Positions 27,237-36,883 are shown, counted from the first letter of the stretch. The stretch: DNA of 64,000 nucleotides from Bradyrhizobium sp. ISRA464 (GCF_029910095.1 NZ_CP094526.1:2976001-3040000); one strand, 5' to 3'. Program-made: numbers and translations. The notes: generated by a model from the sequence alone, not told the origin.

Positions 27237-28265
27237 ATGAGCACGGTTTTGGTCACGGGCGGATCGGGGTTCATCGGCGCGTATGTGATCCTGCAGCTTC
27301 TTGCCGCCGGGCACGTGGTGCGAACCACGGTGCGTAATCCGGATCGCAACAAGGATGTGCTCGCGATGCTGCGCGCGGGCGGCGCGTCCGCGCCCGACAA
27401 GGTCGGCTTCGTCACTGCCGATCTGCTGCGCGACGACGGCTGGCAGGAGGCTGCGGCGGGTTGCGATTACGTGATGCATGTGGCCTCGCCGCTGCTGACC
27501 CATGTGCCCGACGACGAAAACGAGCTGATCATCCCGGCGCGCGACGGAACCCTGCGCGTGTTGCGCGCGGCGCGCGACGCCGGCGTCAAGCGCGTCGTCG
27601 TGACGTCGTCGTTTGCCGCGATCGGCTACGGCCATCCGCCGCGGTCGGCGCCGTTCGACGAGACGGTCTGGACCAATCTCGACGGCGACGACGTGCAGGC
27701 CTATCCGAAATCCAAGACGCTGGCCGAGCGCGCGGCCTGGGATTTCATCGCCCGCGAAGCCGGCGGCCTCGAGCTTGCCGTCGTCAATCCGACCGCCGTG
27801 TTCGGGCCGGTGCTCGGTCCCGACTTCTCCGGCTCGATCGGCATCGTCAAGGCGCTGCTCGACGGCGCGATGCCGGCGGTGCCGCGGATCCATTTCAGCC
27901 TGGTCGACGTGCGCGACGTCGCCGACCTGCATCTGCGCGCCATGACCTCGCCCAAGGCCAACGGCGAGCGCTTCCTCGCGGTGGCCGGCGAGACCATGTC
28001 GGTGCTGCAGATCGCCCGCCTGCTGCGCGAAAAGCTCGGCAGCCGGGCGCGGCGGGTGCCGCGGTTCCAGGCGCCGGACTGGCTGATGCGGCTTGCGGCG
28101 CGGCGCAATCCGCTGGCTCGCGCGGCCTTGCCGCTGCTCGGCAAGGTCAGGCAGGCGACCGGTGCCAAGGCGCAAAACCTGCTCGGCTGGCGCCCGCGCG
28201 GCAACGAGGAGATGATCGTCGCGACCGCCGAAAGCCTGATCAGGCTCGGCCTGGTCAGGACGTGA
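27237..28265 (+). CDS. NAD(P)-dependent epimerase/reductase (dihydroflavonol-reductase-like SDR)
   Basis: A 342-residue extended SDR. The cofactor loop is VTGGSGFIGAYV and the first helix is followed by VRNPDRNKDVL. The catalytic Ser is in VVVTSSFAAIGYG and the Tyr/Lys pair in YPKSKTLAERAAWDF. Relatives reduce aldehydes or ketones (cinnamoyl- or dihydroflavonol-reductase-like); the natural substrate is unknown. ATG 27237 opens the canonical MSTVLVTGGSG. The gene is intact and is followed by an MhpD-like hydratase 87 bases later. Confidence 0.88.
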   Translation: MSTVLVTGGSGFIGAYVILQLLAAGHVVRTTVRNPDRNKDVLAMLRAGGASAPDKVGFVTADLLRDDGWQEAAAGCDYVMHVASPLLTHVPDDENELIIPARDGTLRVLRAARDAGVKRVVVTSSFAAIGYGHPPRSAPFDETVWTNLDGDDVQAYPKSKTLAERAAWDFIAREAGGLELAVVNPTAVFGPVLGPDFSGSIGIVKALLDGAMPAVPRIHFSLVDVRDVADLHLRAMTSPKANGERFLAVAGETMSVLQIARLLREKLGSRARRVPRFQAPDWLMRLAARRNPLARAALPLLGKVRQATGAKAQNLLGWRPRGNEEMIVATAESLIRLGLVRT

Positions 28266-28352
28266 CCGTGCGCGCCGCCGGGCACGCTTGCCATACCCTT
28301 CACCGAGTGCTGAATTGCCACAAGCAGACAGAACATCAGGGAGGCTGCGCCG

Positions 28353-29138
28353 ATGGACAGGATCCTCGCGGCCGCAAAAGCGATCGCCACCGCCCGCCGC
28401 AGCCGCGCGCCGCTGAAGGCATTGCCGAAAGACGTCGTGCCGCGCGACGAAGCCGAAGGCTATCGCGTGCAACGGGCGGTGCACGATCTGCTGCGTGCGC
28501 AGGCCGGCAGCCTCGTCGGCTACAAGATCGGCTGCACCAGCGCGGTGATGCAGGAATATCTCGACATCCCGCATCCCTGCGGCGGCGGCGTGTTCGAGAA
28601 GGCCGTGCATGACAGCGGCGTGCGATTGCCGGTGACCGATTATGTCCATGTCGGCGTCGAGTGCGAGATCGCGGTGAGATTGGCACGCAATCTCGCGGCG
28701 AGCGAGGCGCCGTTCACCGCCGAATGGGTCGCGGAGGCGATCGAGGCCTATTATCCCGCGATCGAGATCGTCGACGACCGCTACGTGAAGTGGGAGACGC
28801 TGGGCGCGCCGACGCTGATCGCCGACGACTTCTTCGCCGCCGGCTGCGTGCTCGGGGAGGCGGTGCCGCGCCTCGCCGGGCTCGATCTGCTGCGCGTCAC
28901 GGGACGCGCGATCGTTAACGGCAAGGAGGAGGGACGCGGCACCGGTGCCGATGTGTTCGGCCATCCCCACAATGCGCTGGCCTGGCTCGCCAATCATCTC
29001 GCCGCCGAAGGCAAGGGCCTGCACGCAGGCCAGATCGTGCTGACCGGCAGCCTGGTCAAGACGGTCTGGCTGAAAGCCGGCGACGCCGTCGTGATGGAGC
29101 TCGATGGGCTCGGCACAGTCGAGGCCACGTTCACGTAA
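28353..29138 (+). CDS. 2-keto-4-pentenoate hydratase-like protein
   Basis: A 261-residue member of the fumarylacetoacetase/MhpD superfamily. Visible features are VGYKIGCTSAVMQEYL, the metal-binding VECEIAVRLARNL, and EIVDDRYVKWE. Family enzymes hydrate 2-oxopent-4-enoates in aromatic ring-cleavage pathways, but no other meta-pathway gene lies nearby, so the role may be different. Intact, probably co-transcribed with the upstream SDR gene. Confidence 0.85.
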   Translation: MDRILAAAKAIATARRSRAPLKALPKDVVPRDEAEGYRVQRAVHDLLRAQAGSLVGYKIGCTSAVMQEYLDIPHPCGGGVFEKAVHDSGVRLPVTDYVHVGVECEIAVRLARNLAASEAPFTAEWVAEAIEAYYPAIEIVDDRYVKWETLGAPTLIADDFFAAGCVLGEAVPRLAGLDLLRVTGRAIVNGKEEGRGTGADVFGHPHNALAWLANHLAAEGKGLHAGQIVLTGSLVKTVWLKAGDAVVMELDGLGTVEATFT

Positions 29139-29153
29139 AGCGGTCGAGCCTGT

Positions 29154-29885
29154 TCATACGATCAATTCGACCTTGCCGTCGCGGAGCCGGTAGATGCCGC
29201 CGACGACCTTGAGGTTGCCCTGATCGACCGCGGCGCTGAGGATCGGCGTCGCCGACTTGAGCTTGGTGATGTTGTCGATCACGTTCTGCCGGATCGCGTT
29301 CGCCAGGAGGTCGCCGGGCTTGCCTTCGCTTGCCTTCACTGCCGGCGCGATTGCCTTGACCAGCGCGGGCAGATGGCCGGGCAGGGTGGTGTTGTCCTTC
29401 AGCGATTTGATGGTGGCGTCCACCGCGCCGCAACTGTCGTGGCCGAGCACCATGAACAGCGGCACGTTGAGCGCAGACACCGCGTATTCCAGGCTCGCGA
29501 CCTCCTCGTCGCTGGCAAAATTGCCGGCGACGCGGCAGACGAACAGGTCGCCGCGGCCGCTGTCGAAGGCGTATTCCGGCGCGATGCGCGAGTCGGCGCA
29601 ACTCAGGATGCCGGCAAAGGGGTTTTGACCGCCGGCCAGCGCCTCGCGCTCATGCTTGAAATCGTGGCGGCGCGACACGCCCTCGACATAGCGGGCGTTG
29701 CCCTTCATCAGCCGGTCGAGCGCCGCGTCCGGCGACACCACGTTTTGCGGCTTCGGCGGCGGCTTTGTCTCCTTGGCGAACACGGGCGACGCGAAGGCAA
29801 GGCTGGCGGCGATGCCGCCGGCTGCAGCGATGAAGCGGCGCCGCGAGGTCGACGTGAGAGCAGGGGAATCGCAGAGCTGGCACAT
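29154..29885 (-). CDS. exported beta-class carbonic anhydrase
   Basis: A 243-residue beta-carbonic anhydrase with a Tat-type leader (TSTSRRRFIAAAGGIAASL). Zinc ligands are in GILSCADSRIAPE (Cys, Asp-Arg dyad) and VLGHDSCGAVDAT (His and Cys). It would interconvert CO2 and bicarbonate in the periplasm. The chosen start begins MCQLCDSPAL; a longer N-terminus from 29918 is possible. It converges with the hydratase gene with 15 bases between them. Confidence 0.9.
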   Translation of the reverse strand: MCQLCDSPALTSTSRRRFIAAAGGIAASLAFASPVFAKETKPPPKPQNVVSPDAALDRLMKGNARYVEGVSRRHDFKHEREALAGGQNPFAGILSCADSRIAPEYAFDSGRGDLFVCRVAGNFASDEEVASLEYAVSALNVPLFMVLGHDSCGAVDATIKSLKDNTTLPGHLPALVKAIAPAVKASEGKPGDLLANAIRQNVIDNITKLKSATPILSAAVDQGNLKVVGGIYRLRDGKVELIV

Positions 29886-29989
29886 GAAGGTTCTCCATGG
29901 TGACGGCGAAGGCGACATCGCTGACGGTTTATGTCATTGCCGGCGAAGCGAGGCAATCCGCGCTTCGTTTGCACGGTCTCACGGCCGTC

Positions 29990-30165
29990 ATTGCGAGGAG
30001 TGTCAGCGACGACTTGTCCGCCGAAGCCTCGGCGAAGGTGGAAGCAATCCATCGCTCCGCCGTCATACCCCGCGCATGCGGCGTATCCAGTACGCTGCGG
30101 CCTCCCGGCTCAATCACTGCTGCCTCTGGAATACTGGATCGCCCGCTTTCGCGGGCGATAACAGT
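29990..30165. repeat. dispersed intergenic repeat sequence
   Basis: The segment contains GTCATTGCGAGGAGTGTCAG, a common motif in alphaproteobacterial intergenic repeats, and AGCAATCCATCGC. It ends with a perfect hairpin (CGCCCGC, TTTC, GCGGGCG) near 30146-30163. I recall similar repeats scattered in Bradyrhizobium genomes, but could not check here. Confidence 0.5.
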
Positions 30166-30244
30166 CGTGGAGATATAGTTTCGCGTTCTCGCGGCGCGTT
30201 GCGTCCGAGCTTTGCACTTCGTTTCGCCCTCTCTTGATCAGAAG

Positions 30245-30337
30245 GCGCAGGGAAAGCCGGGTGCCGACCCGAGCAAATAGAAAGCTCGGGAGGTAGGACC
30301 ACAGGTGAAACCGGAGCAATCCCGGCTTTCCCTGCGC
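30245..30337. repeat. structured intergenic repeat with nested hairpins
   Basis: A perfect 17-base inverted repeat (30245-30261 GCGCAGGGAAAGCCGGG and its complement at 30321-30337) encloses a second hairpin with arms CCCGAGC (30268-30274) and GCTCGGG (30284-30290). It resembles repeated elements I associate with Bradyrhizobium intergenic DNA. It could be transcribed, but no promoter is evident. Confidence 0.6.
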
Positions 30338-30401
30338 GATGGGTTACGGCTTATACGTGCTCTCCCCGGCGAGACTCGGCTTTGTTGTCACCGTCATCAG
30401 T

Positions 30402-30431
30402 GAGAGCTCTAGCTCTTACTGATGAGACACC
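30402..30431. repeat. palindrome of 14-base arms
   Basis: CATCAGTGAGAGCT and AGCTCTTACTGATG form a near-perfect inverted repeat (one mismatch) with a two-base loop. It precedes the integrase region; no poly-T follows, so a terminator role is not supported. Confidence 0.4.
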
Positions 30432-30661
30432 TGCCACTAGGGCGTCAGGCCTGCACGTCTATAATTTGGCATTCGGTGAAACACGCCGAAACCAAGAAAA
30501 GCCTTTAAAACAAGTAGCTTTTGCCTAGCCTGTTTCGGGCTGCTTCGGCGGGTTTCGCCAAATCTAGGGCCCGGCCCAAAGCCTCTTTCAACCCTTCCAC
30601 GGAGACTGAGAGGCCCAAGGCCGAGCGCATGGTCCAAACCCTTTGGGAGCCTGAAACCGTA

Positions 30662-32044
30662 ATGACGACTATCACAACCACCGACCCCTCCGGCAAGCGC
30701 GCCCGCAACGGCAGTGTCATCCTGACCGATCGCCTCTGCGAGAAGCGGGTCGCCAAGCGGGTCAAATTCTACGACCGCAAATGCCCGGGCCTCTACGTCA
30801 GCATCACCACGGCGGGCGTGGCGACGTTTTCATTCAAGTTCACCGACAGGCAGACCGGCAAGCAGCGCACCGGATGGCTGGGCCTTTATAATCCCGAGAC
30901 CTTCACCGTCGAGGATGCCCGCACCAAGGTCTACGGGCTCATGGGCATGGGCGGCGATGCGCTGGTCGAGACCTTCCGCGACCGGAAAGCGCGGCAGGCG
31001 AAGCGCGGCAAGACCGTCGATGAGATCATCGAGGAGCGGATCGCGTGGATGCAGACGCCGGTCCGCAAGCCCGACGGGGAAATGCGGCCCCGGATCGAGA
31101 CGTGGGAGAACGTCGCCAGCCACCTGCGGCGATTTCTCAGCCCCCGGCTCGGCAAGAAGCTCGCGGGCGAGGTCACCAAGCACGACATCGCGACGCTCTC
31201 GAACGACATCGTCGCCGGCCGGCACGGCGGCAAGACGTCGGTCGCCAACGCCCGCCACATGCGGCGCGCGGCCTCGGGCCTGTTCAAAACTGGGCGGCGG
31301 AAGCCGGCCGCGACTACGTGACCGCCAGCCCCTGCGTCAACCTGCCGAAGCTCGACCCGGAACATCCGCGCACCCGGGTTCTCTCGCCCGACGAGATCAG
31401 GATTTTCTGGCACGGCCTCGATCGCGACGACCTGCCGTGGGATCGTCGGACCCGCCTCGCGCTCAAGTTCGAGTTGGTTACCATGCTGCGATCCTGCGAA
31501 CTGCTCGGCGCCAGCCGCGACGAACTGTTCGATCTCGACGGCGACAATCCGCGCTTTGACGTGCCCTTGAAGCGGGTGAAGAAGCGGCGGGTGATCCAGC
31601 AGCCGCTGCCCGACCTGGCGGTCGAGATCATCAAGGAGGCTCACCAGCGACAAGCAGCAATACGTCTTTGCGAGCCCACTTGGCGATCAGCAAATGAACC
31701 GCAGAGCCATGGCAACTGCGCTGCGCGGCACCAAGGTCAAGGGCAGGGTGAAGACGCCCGGCATCTGCGCGCTGCTCGGCCTCAAGCCATTCACGCCGCA
31801 CGACCTGCGCCGGACGGCGGCGACCTTGGCCGGCGACCTCGGCTTTGATGATGCGTGGATTGCGAAATGCCTCGATCACGCCGCGAGCAAGAAGTCAGAG
31901 CAGATCGTGCCAAGCGTCACCGGCAAGGTCTACAATCACTCCAAGCGCATGCAGCAGAAGCGCGCTGTGCTGGACGGCGTCGCAGCCGAACTACGGCGGA
32001 TCATCGCCGAGCCTGCCGAAACCGAACTGCGTCTCGTCGCCTGA
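30662..32044 (+). pseudogene. tyrosine-type integrase with two frameshifts
   Basis: From ATG 30662 the product carries an N-terminal arm-binding domain (CPGLYVSITTAGVATFSF). It shifts near 31290 into the core (RTRVLSPDEIRIFW, KFELVTMLRSCELLGAS with the first catalytic Arg), and near 31650 into the end. There HDLRRTAATLAGDLG holds the His and second Arg, and VYNHSKRMQQKR the nucleophile Tyr. The repaired protein would be about 460 residues. It probably integrated the accessory DNA that follows; no tRNA or attachment-site duplication is visible. Confidence 0.85.
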
Positions 32045-32049
32045 CCACC

Positions 32050-32079
32050 AGCCCGACCCAGAGATGGGTCGGGCTTTTC
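32050..32079 (+). terminator. intrinsic terminator after the integrase
   Basis: Perfect 11-base stem AGCCCGACCCA / TGGGTCGGGCT with a four-base loop, followed by TTTT, starting 6 bases after the integrase stop. Confidence 0.85.
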
Positions 32080-32318
32080 TGTCGAAACACGCTGAAGCGC
32101 GCCATTTGGCCACTGGTGCGCTTGCCGGGCGCGCTGGGAGATGGGCTGGGCCCTTGTGTGAATGCATGGGTGGCTGTCTTATTGAGCCAGGTTTATCGGC
32201 CCGGCCGGGTTTTCCGATTTGGCCAACCAACGACAGAGCGAGCATCGACGGTCAGGCTGACAGCTCCTTCGGAACGAAAACGCAGCTTACTGTTTGTCTT
32301 CAAAAACGGAGGCCCCTC

Positions 32319-32558
32319 ATGGCTTCTCGCGTAGCAGACGTTGCGTGCGCTTCCGCTTGGAGCACGTATTTGATGGCCCACGCAGACGTCGATAACGATG
32401 ATGTTCGGCTTATGGCGCTGCATCGGTACATCACCAATCTCTGCGAGTCCGGCGAGCAAGACCCTATTGCTCTTCAAAAGGCTGGGCTGGCGCATCTGCA
32501 CCGGCTCGACCAGTTGGTGCAGAGCGGGAGGAGCGACTCGCGAGATATCGAGCTTTGA
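32319..32558 (+). CDS. small conserved hypothetical protein
   Basis: A 79-residue product (MASRVADVACASAWSTYL, MALHRYITNLCESGEQDP) with GGAGG seven bases before ATG 32319. It resembles short helical proteins recurring in Bradyrhizobium. Function unknown. Confidence 0.55.
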   Translation: MASRVADVACASAWSTYLMAHADVDNDDVRLMALHRYITNLCESGEQDPIALQKAGLAHLHRLDQLVQSGRSDSRDIEL

Positions 32559-32689
32559 ACAAGACGGTCTAAAAACGCCCCCCTTTTCTCCGGGGCACCA
32601 CGCGAGACACGCTCTCGCGCCAGTTACTTGCGCGTTCAGAAACATCCGCTGCTTGATCTATGCTGCGGATCTCCGCTCCGACAGGAACC

Positions 32690-32872
32690 TCAGCCTAGAG
32701 GGCGCGCAATTAACGCCGCCAGCTGCCTCTGAAATCCGTCGATCTCCCTTAATGCATTCTGTCGCTCTGATCCCTCGGGAAGTCGTCGCGCGGCTTCGCA
32801 TAGGCCCGCCAGTAATTGCACCAGCTCCTGCAATTCGTGAGTCTCGGATCTTCCAACTGCGCGTCGGCTCAA
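32690..32872 (-). CDS. small helical hypothetical protein
   Basis: A 60-residue product (ELQELVQLLAGLCEAAR, EIDGFQRQLAALIARP) predicted to be two helices. Similar short proteins occur in rhizobia. The N-terminus is uncertain, with an alternative short start. Confidence 0.45.
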   Translation of the reverse strand: MSRRAVGRSETHELQELVQLLAGLCEAARRLPEGSERQNALREIDGFQRQLAALIARPLG

Positions 32873-33300
32873 CGTTGTGTCCTCACGGATACGAATGGAT
32901 CATCGATGCCGTTGCCGCGCAAACACTTGTCGCGGCAAAAGCTGTTCAACGTTAAGTAGCGCCAATTTCCAGCTCTTACTTATGTCGAATGAGAGGATCA
33001 GCCTCCGGTTTGCCGCATAGATTTACCAGGAAATTGGCTCTGCGTGACGTGACACGCAGCCGCCCATGCGGCCCATGGGCCACGCTTACAGATGCATCTG
33101 CGACAGGCGTACCCCCACGGCGCTAGCCCTGATTAGCTTCCTTAGAGCCCGAATTGACACTGGCGCTCTGGGCAAAAGCCTTTTTGATTGAAAGCACTCG
33201 CGCGGGCTGCGGCGGAACCGGACGACTGGAGCCCGGCAGTCGCAAAGAACAAAGGCTTGGCGGGCGGGTTACGCCGCCAGGCCTTTTCTTCGTTGGGCTT

Positions 33301-33372
33301 GAGCGGCCCCTGCCCGATGATGCGCTCAAAGATCGTGATGCGCGGCGCGGACAAGGAAGATCGGGCAGCGAC
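33301..33372 (+). pseudogene. second copy of the YedK/SRAP-like C-terminal remnant
   Basis: The frame reads ERPLPDDALK and then, because of one extra A relative to the copy at 4459-4539, leaves the frame. The underlying bases still encode GADKEDRA in the shifted frame. Both copies lack the rest of the gene. Confidence 0.4.
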
Positions 33373-33481
33373 GCATGGCAGCAACCAACACCCTCATTAA
33401 CCTCTGATCGTTGTGTTACTACTTCAACGCTCCGCTTAAGAGGGGCAAATATTTTTGAAAGAGTTTTTAGGAGGGAATGCC

Positions 33482-33960
33482 ATGCGAAGGTATGTATTGG
33501 CCTTACTGATCATCACTTCTGCGCCGTCCGCATTTGCAGGTGAGCTACCAAAGGCAGCTACGACTACACCGCCTGCTGGTCCGGCGTTAACAACGTGATC
33601 ACCTTCTCCAAGACACACACCGCGGCGAGTTACGAAATGACGGGTATTATCCGAAGCACCTCTCCAGGTGGGTTGTTTGACAAGAATACTTTCCACTGCG
33701 TTGGGATGAATGCCTCTCTTGACGGGAAGAACACAAGGTCCACCGTATGCGAGGGTATCGATGCAGACGGCGACAAGCGCCTGTCATATTTTTCGCTCGG
33801 GAGCGATGGAAAGATCATCCGAGAAAATATCACCGGCACCGGGAAATATGAGGGTATGGTCGCAACCGGCACAGTCCAACCATTGGGCCCGTTTCCGGTC
33901 GTCAAAGCCGGAACGTTTCAGGACTGCAATCATCAGACTGGCACGTATAAGCTAAAGTGA
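33482..33960 (+). pseudogene. small exported protein, one frameshift
   Basis: ATG 33482 behind AGGAGG starts a signal peptide (YVLALLIITSAPSAFAG). A one-base shift near 33556 is needed to reach SYDYTACWSGVNNVITFS, which continues with HTAASYEMTGIIRSTSPG and DCNHQTGTYKLK to 33960. I recall intact relatives of this exported family in Bradyrhizobium. Without the shift the product stops after about 37 residues. Confidence 0.65.
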
Positions 33961-34151
33961 GTCCCTAGCGAGAATGGCCGCCGCTGATTTCTGTTCAGCG
34001 GCGGCTTCCGCAGCTACGTCGAGCCGTGAAAGTTCCGTGATTGCGTGCGGTTTGGCGGACGATCTGCTCAGTGCTCCGATGACGCGCAATGACGCGGCGA
34101 CTGATCGGGCGCTGTAGGCCGTGGCGCGCCGTCGAAGTTGCGGGCCAAAGC

Positions 34152-34184
34152 AAAAGCCCGGCCGCAAGTTGAGGAAGGCCGGGC
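34152..34184 (-). terminator. intrinsic terminator on the minus strand
   Basis: Arms GCCCGGCC (34156-34163) and GGCCGGGC (34177-34184) pair; on the minus strand the stem is followed by TTTTG. It lies 123 bases downstream of the small exported-protein gene at 34307-34483. Confidence 0.6.
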
Positions 34185-34306
34185 GATCGGAAATATGAAT
34201 TTGATGAACGCCGCGATTATGCTGCTGTGCGCGTAGAACGTCTCTCCCGGGGGAATACGGGTGGCAGGCGGCGCCTAGGCGCACCCCGTTTGAGTTGCGA
34301 CGGCTG

Positions 34307-34483
34307 TTAGCCACCGGGCCGATGCAAAAACGTATCCACGGACGCAGCTAATCGGTCCGCAACTTGCGTGACGGCCGGCGTGGACTGCTTTTCGAGCGTT
34401 AGCGCGCCGACGGGATGCACCACCAGTGCAGCACCAGCGGTGAAGGCAGCGATCGCAATTGCAGCAAGATATTCGATCCTCAT
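34307..34483 (-). CDS. small exported or membrane-anchored protein
   Basis: A 58-residue product with a hydrophobic N-terminus (YLAAIAIAAFTAGAALVV) and a short charged tail (VADRLAASVDTFLHRP). ATG 34483 is preceded by GGGAGGG. Similar tiny leader-bearing proteins occur in Bradyrhizobium. Function unknown. Confidence 0.55.
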   Translation of the reverse strand: MRIEYLAAIAIAAFTAGAALVVHPVGALTLEKQSTPAVTQVADRLAASVDTFLHRPGG

Positions 34484-34639
34484 GGCGATGGTCCCTCCCA
34501 TCGGCCCCACGAATTAACCGGACACTTTCAGAATTGGTTCCCGAGCGCGAGTGAGTTCCTATGGGCGATCGCCCGGCAGGGATCGCTGCCCGGCTTTTGC
34601 ATGATCAATGCTTTGCGCTCAATAGGTTCCTCATTCCGA

Positions 34640-35070
34640 TCGCGATCAGAATTGGGAACGAAGAGCCTTGCCAGGACTTTAGAAGCCATGAGACCGCCGC
34701 TCGCTGGTGAACAACCCGGCGCATGTCGCGGATAGCCAAAGGTCGCTACCAAAGACCCGCTGTTGTCAAAACAAGCGCGCGCGCAAGATAGCCAAAAGCG
34801 GCGGTCTCCGGTCTTATTCAAAATCGCTAGCCGCGCCCCGATCAGTCGCGGGGGAAGCGTACTGTCGGCCTGCCGGTGGCGTTGTTCATACCGGAGGCTG
34901 TGTTATGCGCAACCGCATCGACATCGACTACGTCCACAGCCGGACCATTGTTCGAGTGATTGGCAAGGGACTACGCGCGTCGCTGAAACCAGAACCGGAA
35001 CTCTCGCCGAGGCTCAAAATGCAAATCGATCGGCTCCGCGAATTGGAAGAGCAGTCACCCTCAATCAGTC
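34640..35070 (+). repeat. duplicated segment, copy 1
   Basis: This stretch shares the core GCATGTCGCGGATAGCC, AGATAGCCAAAAGCGGCGG and a following small gene with a diverged copy at 38745-39150. The two copies are in the same orientation, about 4.1 kb apart, with moderate divergence. Confidence 0.65.
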
Positions 35071-35105
35071 CAGCGGCTGAGCGCTGGGACAAGTCTCGCC
35101 GTTGA
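34905..35105 (+). CDS. small hypothetical protein, paralogue of the 38990 gene
   Basis: A 66-residue protein (MRNRIDIDYVHSRTIVR, IGKGLRASLKPEPELSP, QIDRLRELEEQSP). Its helical core shares the pattern IGxxLRxxL...PEP...L..L with NepR anti-sigma factors, but similarity is weak and a real assignment is not possible. A paralogue is at 38990-39277. ATG 34905 is preceded by GGAGG. Confidence 0.6.
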   Translation: MRNRIDIDYVHSRTIVRVIGKGLRASLKPEPELSPRLKMQIDRLRELEEQSPSISPAAERWDKSRR

Positions 35106-35156
35106 GCCGCCCTGGGACAGACAGCACGGACGGCTCCGGCCGAACAGGGACGAGCA

Positions 35157-35366
35157 ATGCCATCGGCGAAGCGCCGGGCGTCAAAAATTTTGCAAGAATA
35201 CGCAGAGGCGCAATCCGAATTGATCGGCAAAACCGTCGTCCTTACCGACGGAAAGGCCGGCATGGTGGAGAACGTTTGGCTGGATGAATTGCACGGGCTT
35301 CGGATTTCGATCAAAGGCCATGATGGAAGATGGCCGGTCTCAACCATCAAGCTTGTGGAGAGCTAG
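35157..35366 (+). CDS. small hypothetical protein
   Basis: A 69-residue product (IGKTVVLTDGKAGMVENV, HGLRISIKGHDGRWPVS) with a beta-rich core, reminiscent of small barrel domains such as PRC, though not clearly one. It follows the NepR-like small gene by 51 bases. Confidence 0.5.
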   Translation: MPSAKRRASKILQEYAEAQSELIGKTVVLTDGKAGMVENVWLDELHGLRISIKGHDGRWPVSTIKLVES

Positions 35367-35394
35367 ACCTCGCAGGCCAGCGATAGCCGGCGCG

Positions 35395-35748
35395 CTAAGC
35401 GGCCTCTTTGATCGGCGCGCAGGCCGTGAGCCGGATTTTTCCAGCATCCGTAAACTGGAAATACGTCCGCACGCGCTTGCCGTCATATCCCCGATAGTCG
35501 AGCGAAACACCGTCTTCTTCGGGCATCAATGCGTCGATCTCGAAAGCATCGGCTCCGGATGCCGCGAGCCTTTGACTCCAGTACCATTTCATCGCGGTTC
35601 GGCCTTGAAAGCTCCCGCCCTCGCAGCACTCGACCGTAGCCGTCTCATCATAGAGGTCTAACAAATCATCCAAGCGACACTGCTTACAGGCGTCGATCCA
35701 ATCGACAACAATAGCGATAGTATCGAAGCCGTCCCGAGCATTCGACAT
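35395..35748 (-). CDS. SnoaL/NTF2-like protein
   Basis: A 117-residue single-domain protein of the NTF2 fold, with the typical opening IAIVVDWIDACKQCRLDDLL followed by YDETATVECCEG. The cone-shaped fold binds small ligands or acts as an isomerase in some members; no substrate can be proposed. ATG 35748 has GGAGG upstream. Intact. Confidence 0.75.
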   Translation of the reverse strand: MSNARDGFDTIAIVVDWIDACKQCRLDDLLDLYDETATVECCEGGSFQGRTAMKWYWSQRLAASGADAFEIDALMPEEDGVSLDYRGYDGKRVRTYFQFTDAGKIRLTACAPIKEAA

Positions 35749-35893
35749 AGTCCACCTCCTCGTTCCTTCCCGCCGAGATGGCTAGGGACTCTGGCCTGAA
35801 TGGACTATGAACCGGCCCTGATTGTGCCGAATATTTTTCAAGTTCCCGCAACCATCAATCTTGTACCGCGTCAGCCTCACGCAAGGAGCGCGA

Positions 35894-36043
35894 ATGGCTG
35901 ACAACAAGCAAAAGCAAGAACTGCAAGAGATGGTGATGCGCTACCGCATGATGGAGCGCGAGGCCACTGACCCGCTCGCCATCCGTCTCTTGCGCGACAT
36001 CGTTGCAGAACTGGAAGCGGAGCTACAGCGGTCCGACGAGTAG
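35894..36043 (+). CDS. 49-residue hypothetical protein
   Basis: A short charged helical protein (MADNKQKQELQEMVMRYR, LLRDIVAELEAELQR). The ATG at 35894, behind AAGGAG, is preferred over the longer frame from 35822. Similar small proteins occur in Bradyrhizobium. Confidence 0.6.
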   Translation: MADNKQKQELQEMVMRYRMMEREATDPLAIRLLRDIVAELEAELQRSDE

Positions 36044-36268
36044 TTCCGGATCATGCGAAGGCCCGGCAGCCATCGAGAATGCGCGCGGCCGCGAGTGGGC
36101 ATTTGAAAGGTACTGTAGGTTCCTCCGCCGGCCCCGGGTACGCGGGACCGCCCGCCTTTTGCGTATTTCCCGAAGCCGTTTCCGGGCTTTGTTTTGGCCT
36201 GAAATGGCGCAAAACCGGGCCAGAAACCCGCGCTTTTGGCTCACAAATCGACCAATCCGGCGGTGGAA

Positions 36269-36883
36269 ATGGATGCTTTGACGCGATCGAGCGGCGTGGA
36301 GATGTGGCCGATCGGGCGGTTGCGGCCCTATGCGCGCAATTCGCGCCGGCATTCGCCCGAGCAAATCGAGCAGATCGCGGCGTCAATCCGGCAATGGGGC
36401 TGGACGATGCCGATCCTCGCGGCCGACGACGGCATGGTGCTGGCCGGTCACGGCCGATTGGCCGCCGGGAAGCAGTTGGGATTTACCGAGGTCCCGGTCA
36501 TTGTGGCGCGCGGTTGGACCGATCAGCAAAAGCGCGCCTATGTCATTGCTGATAATCGGCTGACCGATGCCAGCGATTGGGTTGACGAGATGCTGCGGCT
36601 CGAATTGGCCGACCTCGTGGAGGGCGGTTTCGAGATCGCGCTGACCGGCATTACCGAGGACGAGCTATCGAGGCTATCGGTCGGGGTCGGCGAATTGGAG
36701 CAGATGCCCGAATTGCCGGACGGCGATCGGTCGCCTTTCCGCGACATGACGTTCATCCTGTACGGGGAGCAATTCGGGATCGTCGAGCGCGCGATAGCCA
36801 GGGCGACCAAGCCGCGCGCCCCGGACAATCCCAACCGATCGCCGCAAGGCAATGCGCTCGCCGCGATCTGCGCCGAATATCTA
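36269..36883 (+). pseudogene. ParB-like nuclease-domain protein, split near its end by IS630
   Basis: The product has an N-terminal ParB-like domain: VEMWPIGRLRPYARNSRRH, then HSPEQIEQIAASIRQWG and VLAGHGRLAAGKQLG. It continues into a tail seen in phage-associated homologues (GNALAAICAEYL). IS630 inserted at a TA (36882-36883). Joining across the element restores EYLERVS and a TAA stop at 38057-38059, so only a few codons were displaced. Such proteins often sit near terminase and DNA-modification genes in prophages. A TTG at 36236 is an alternative start. Confidence 0.8.

Noticed and set aside
27153..29024. 623-codon open frame on the minus strand
   Set aside because: Antisense to two well-supported genes (SDR and hydratase); composition is a GC-skew artefact.
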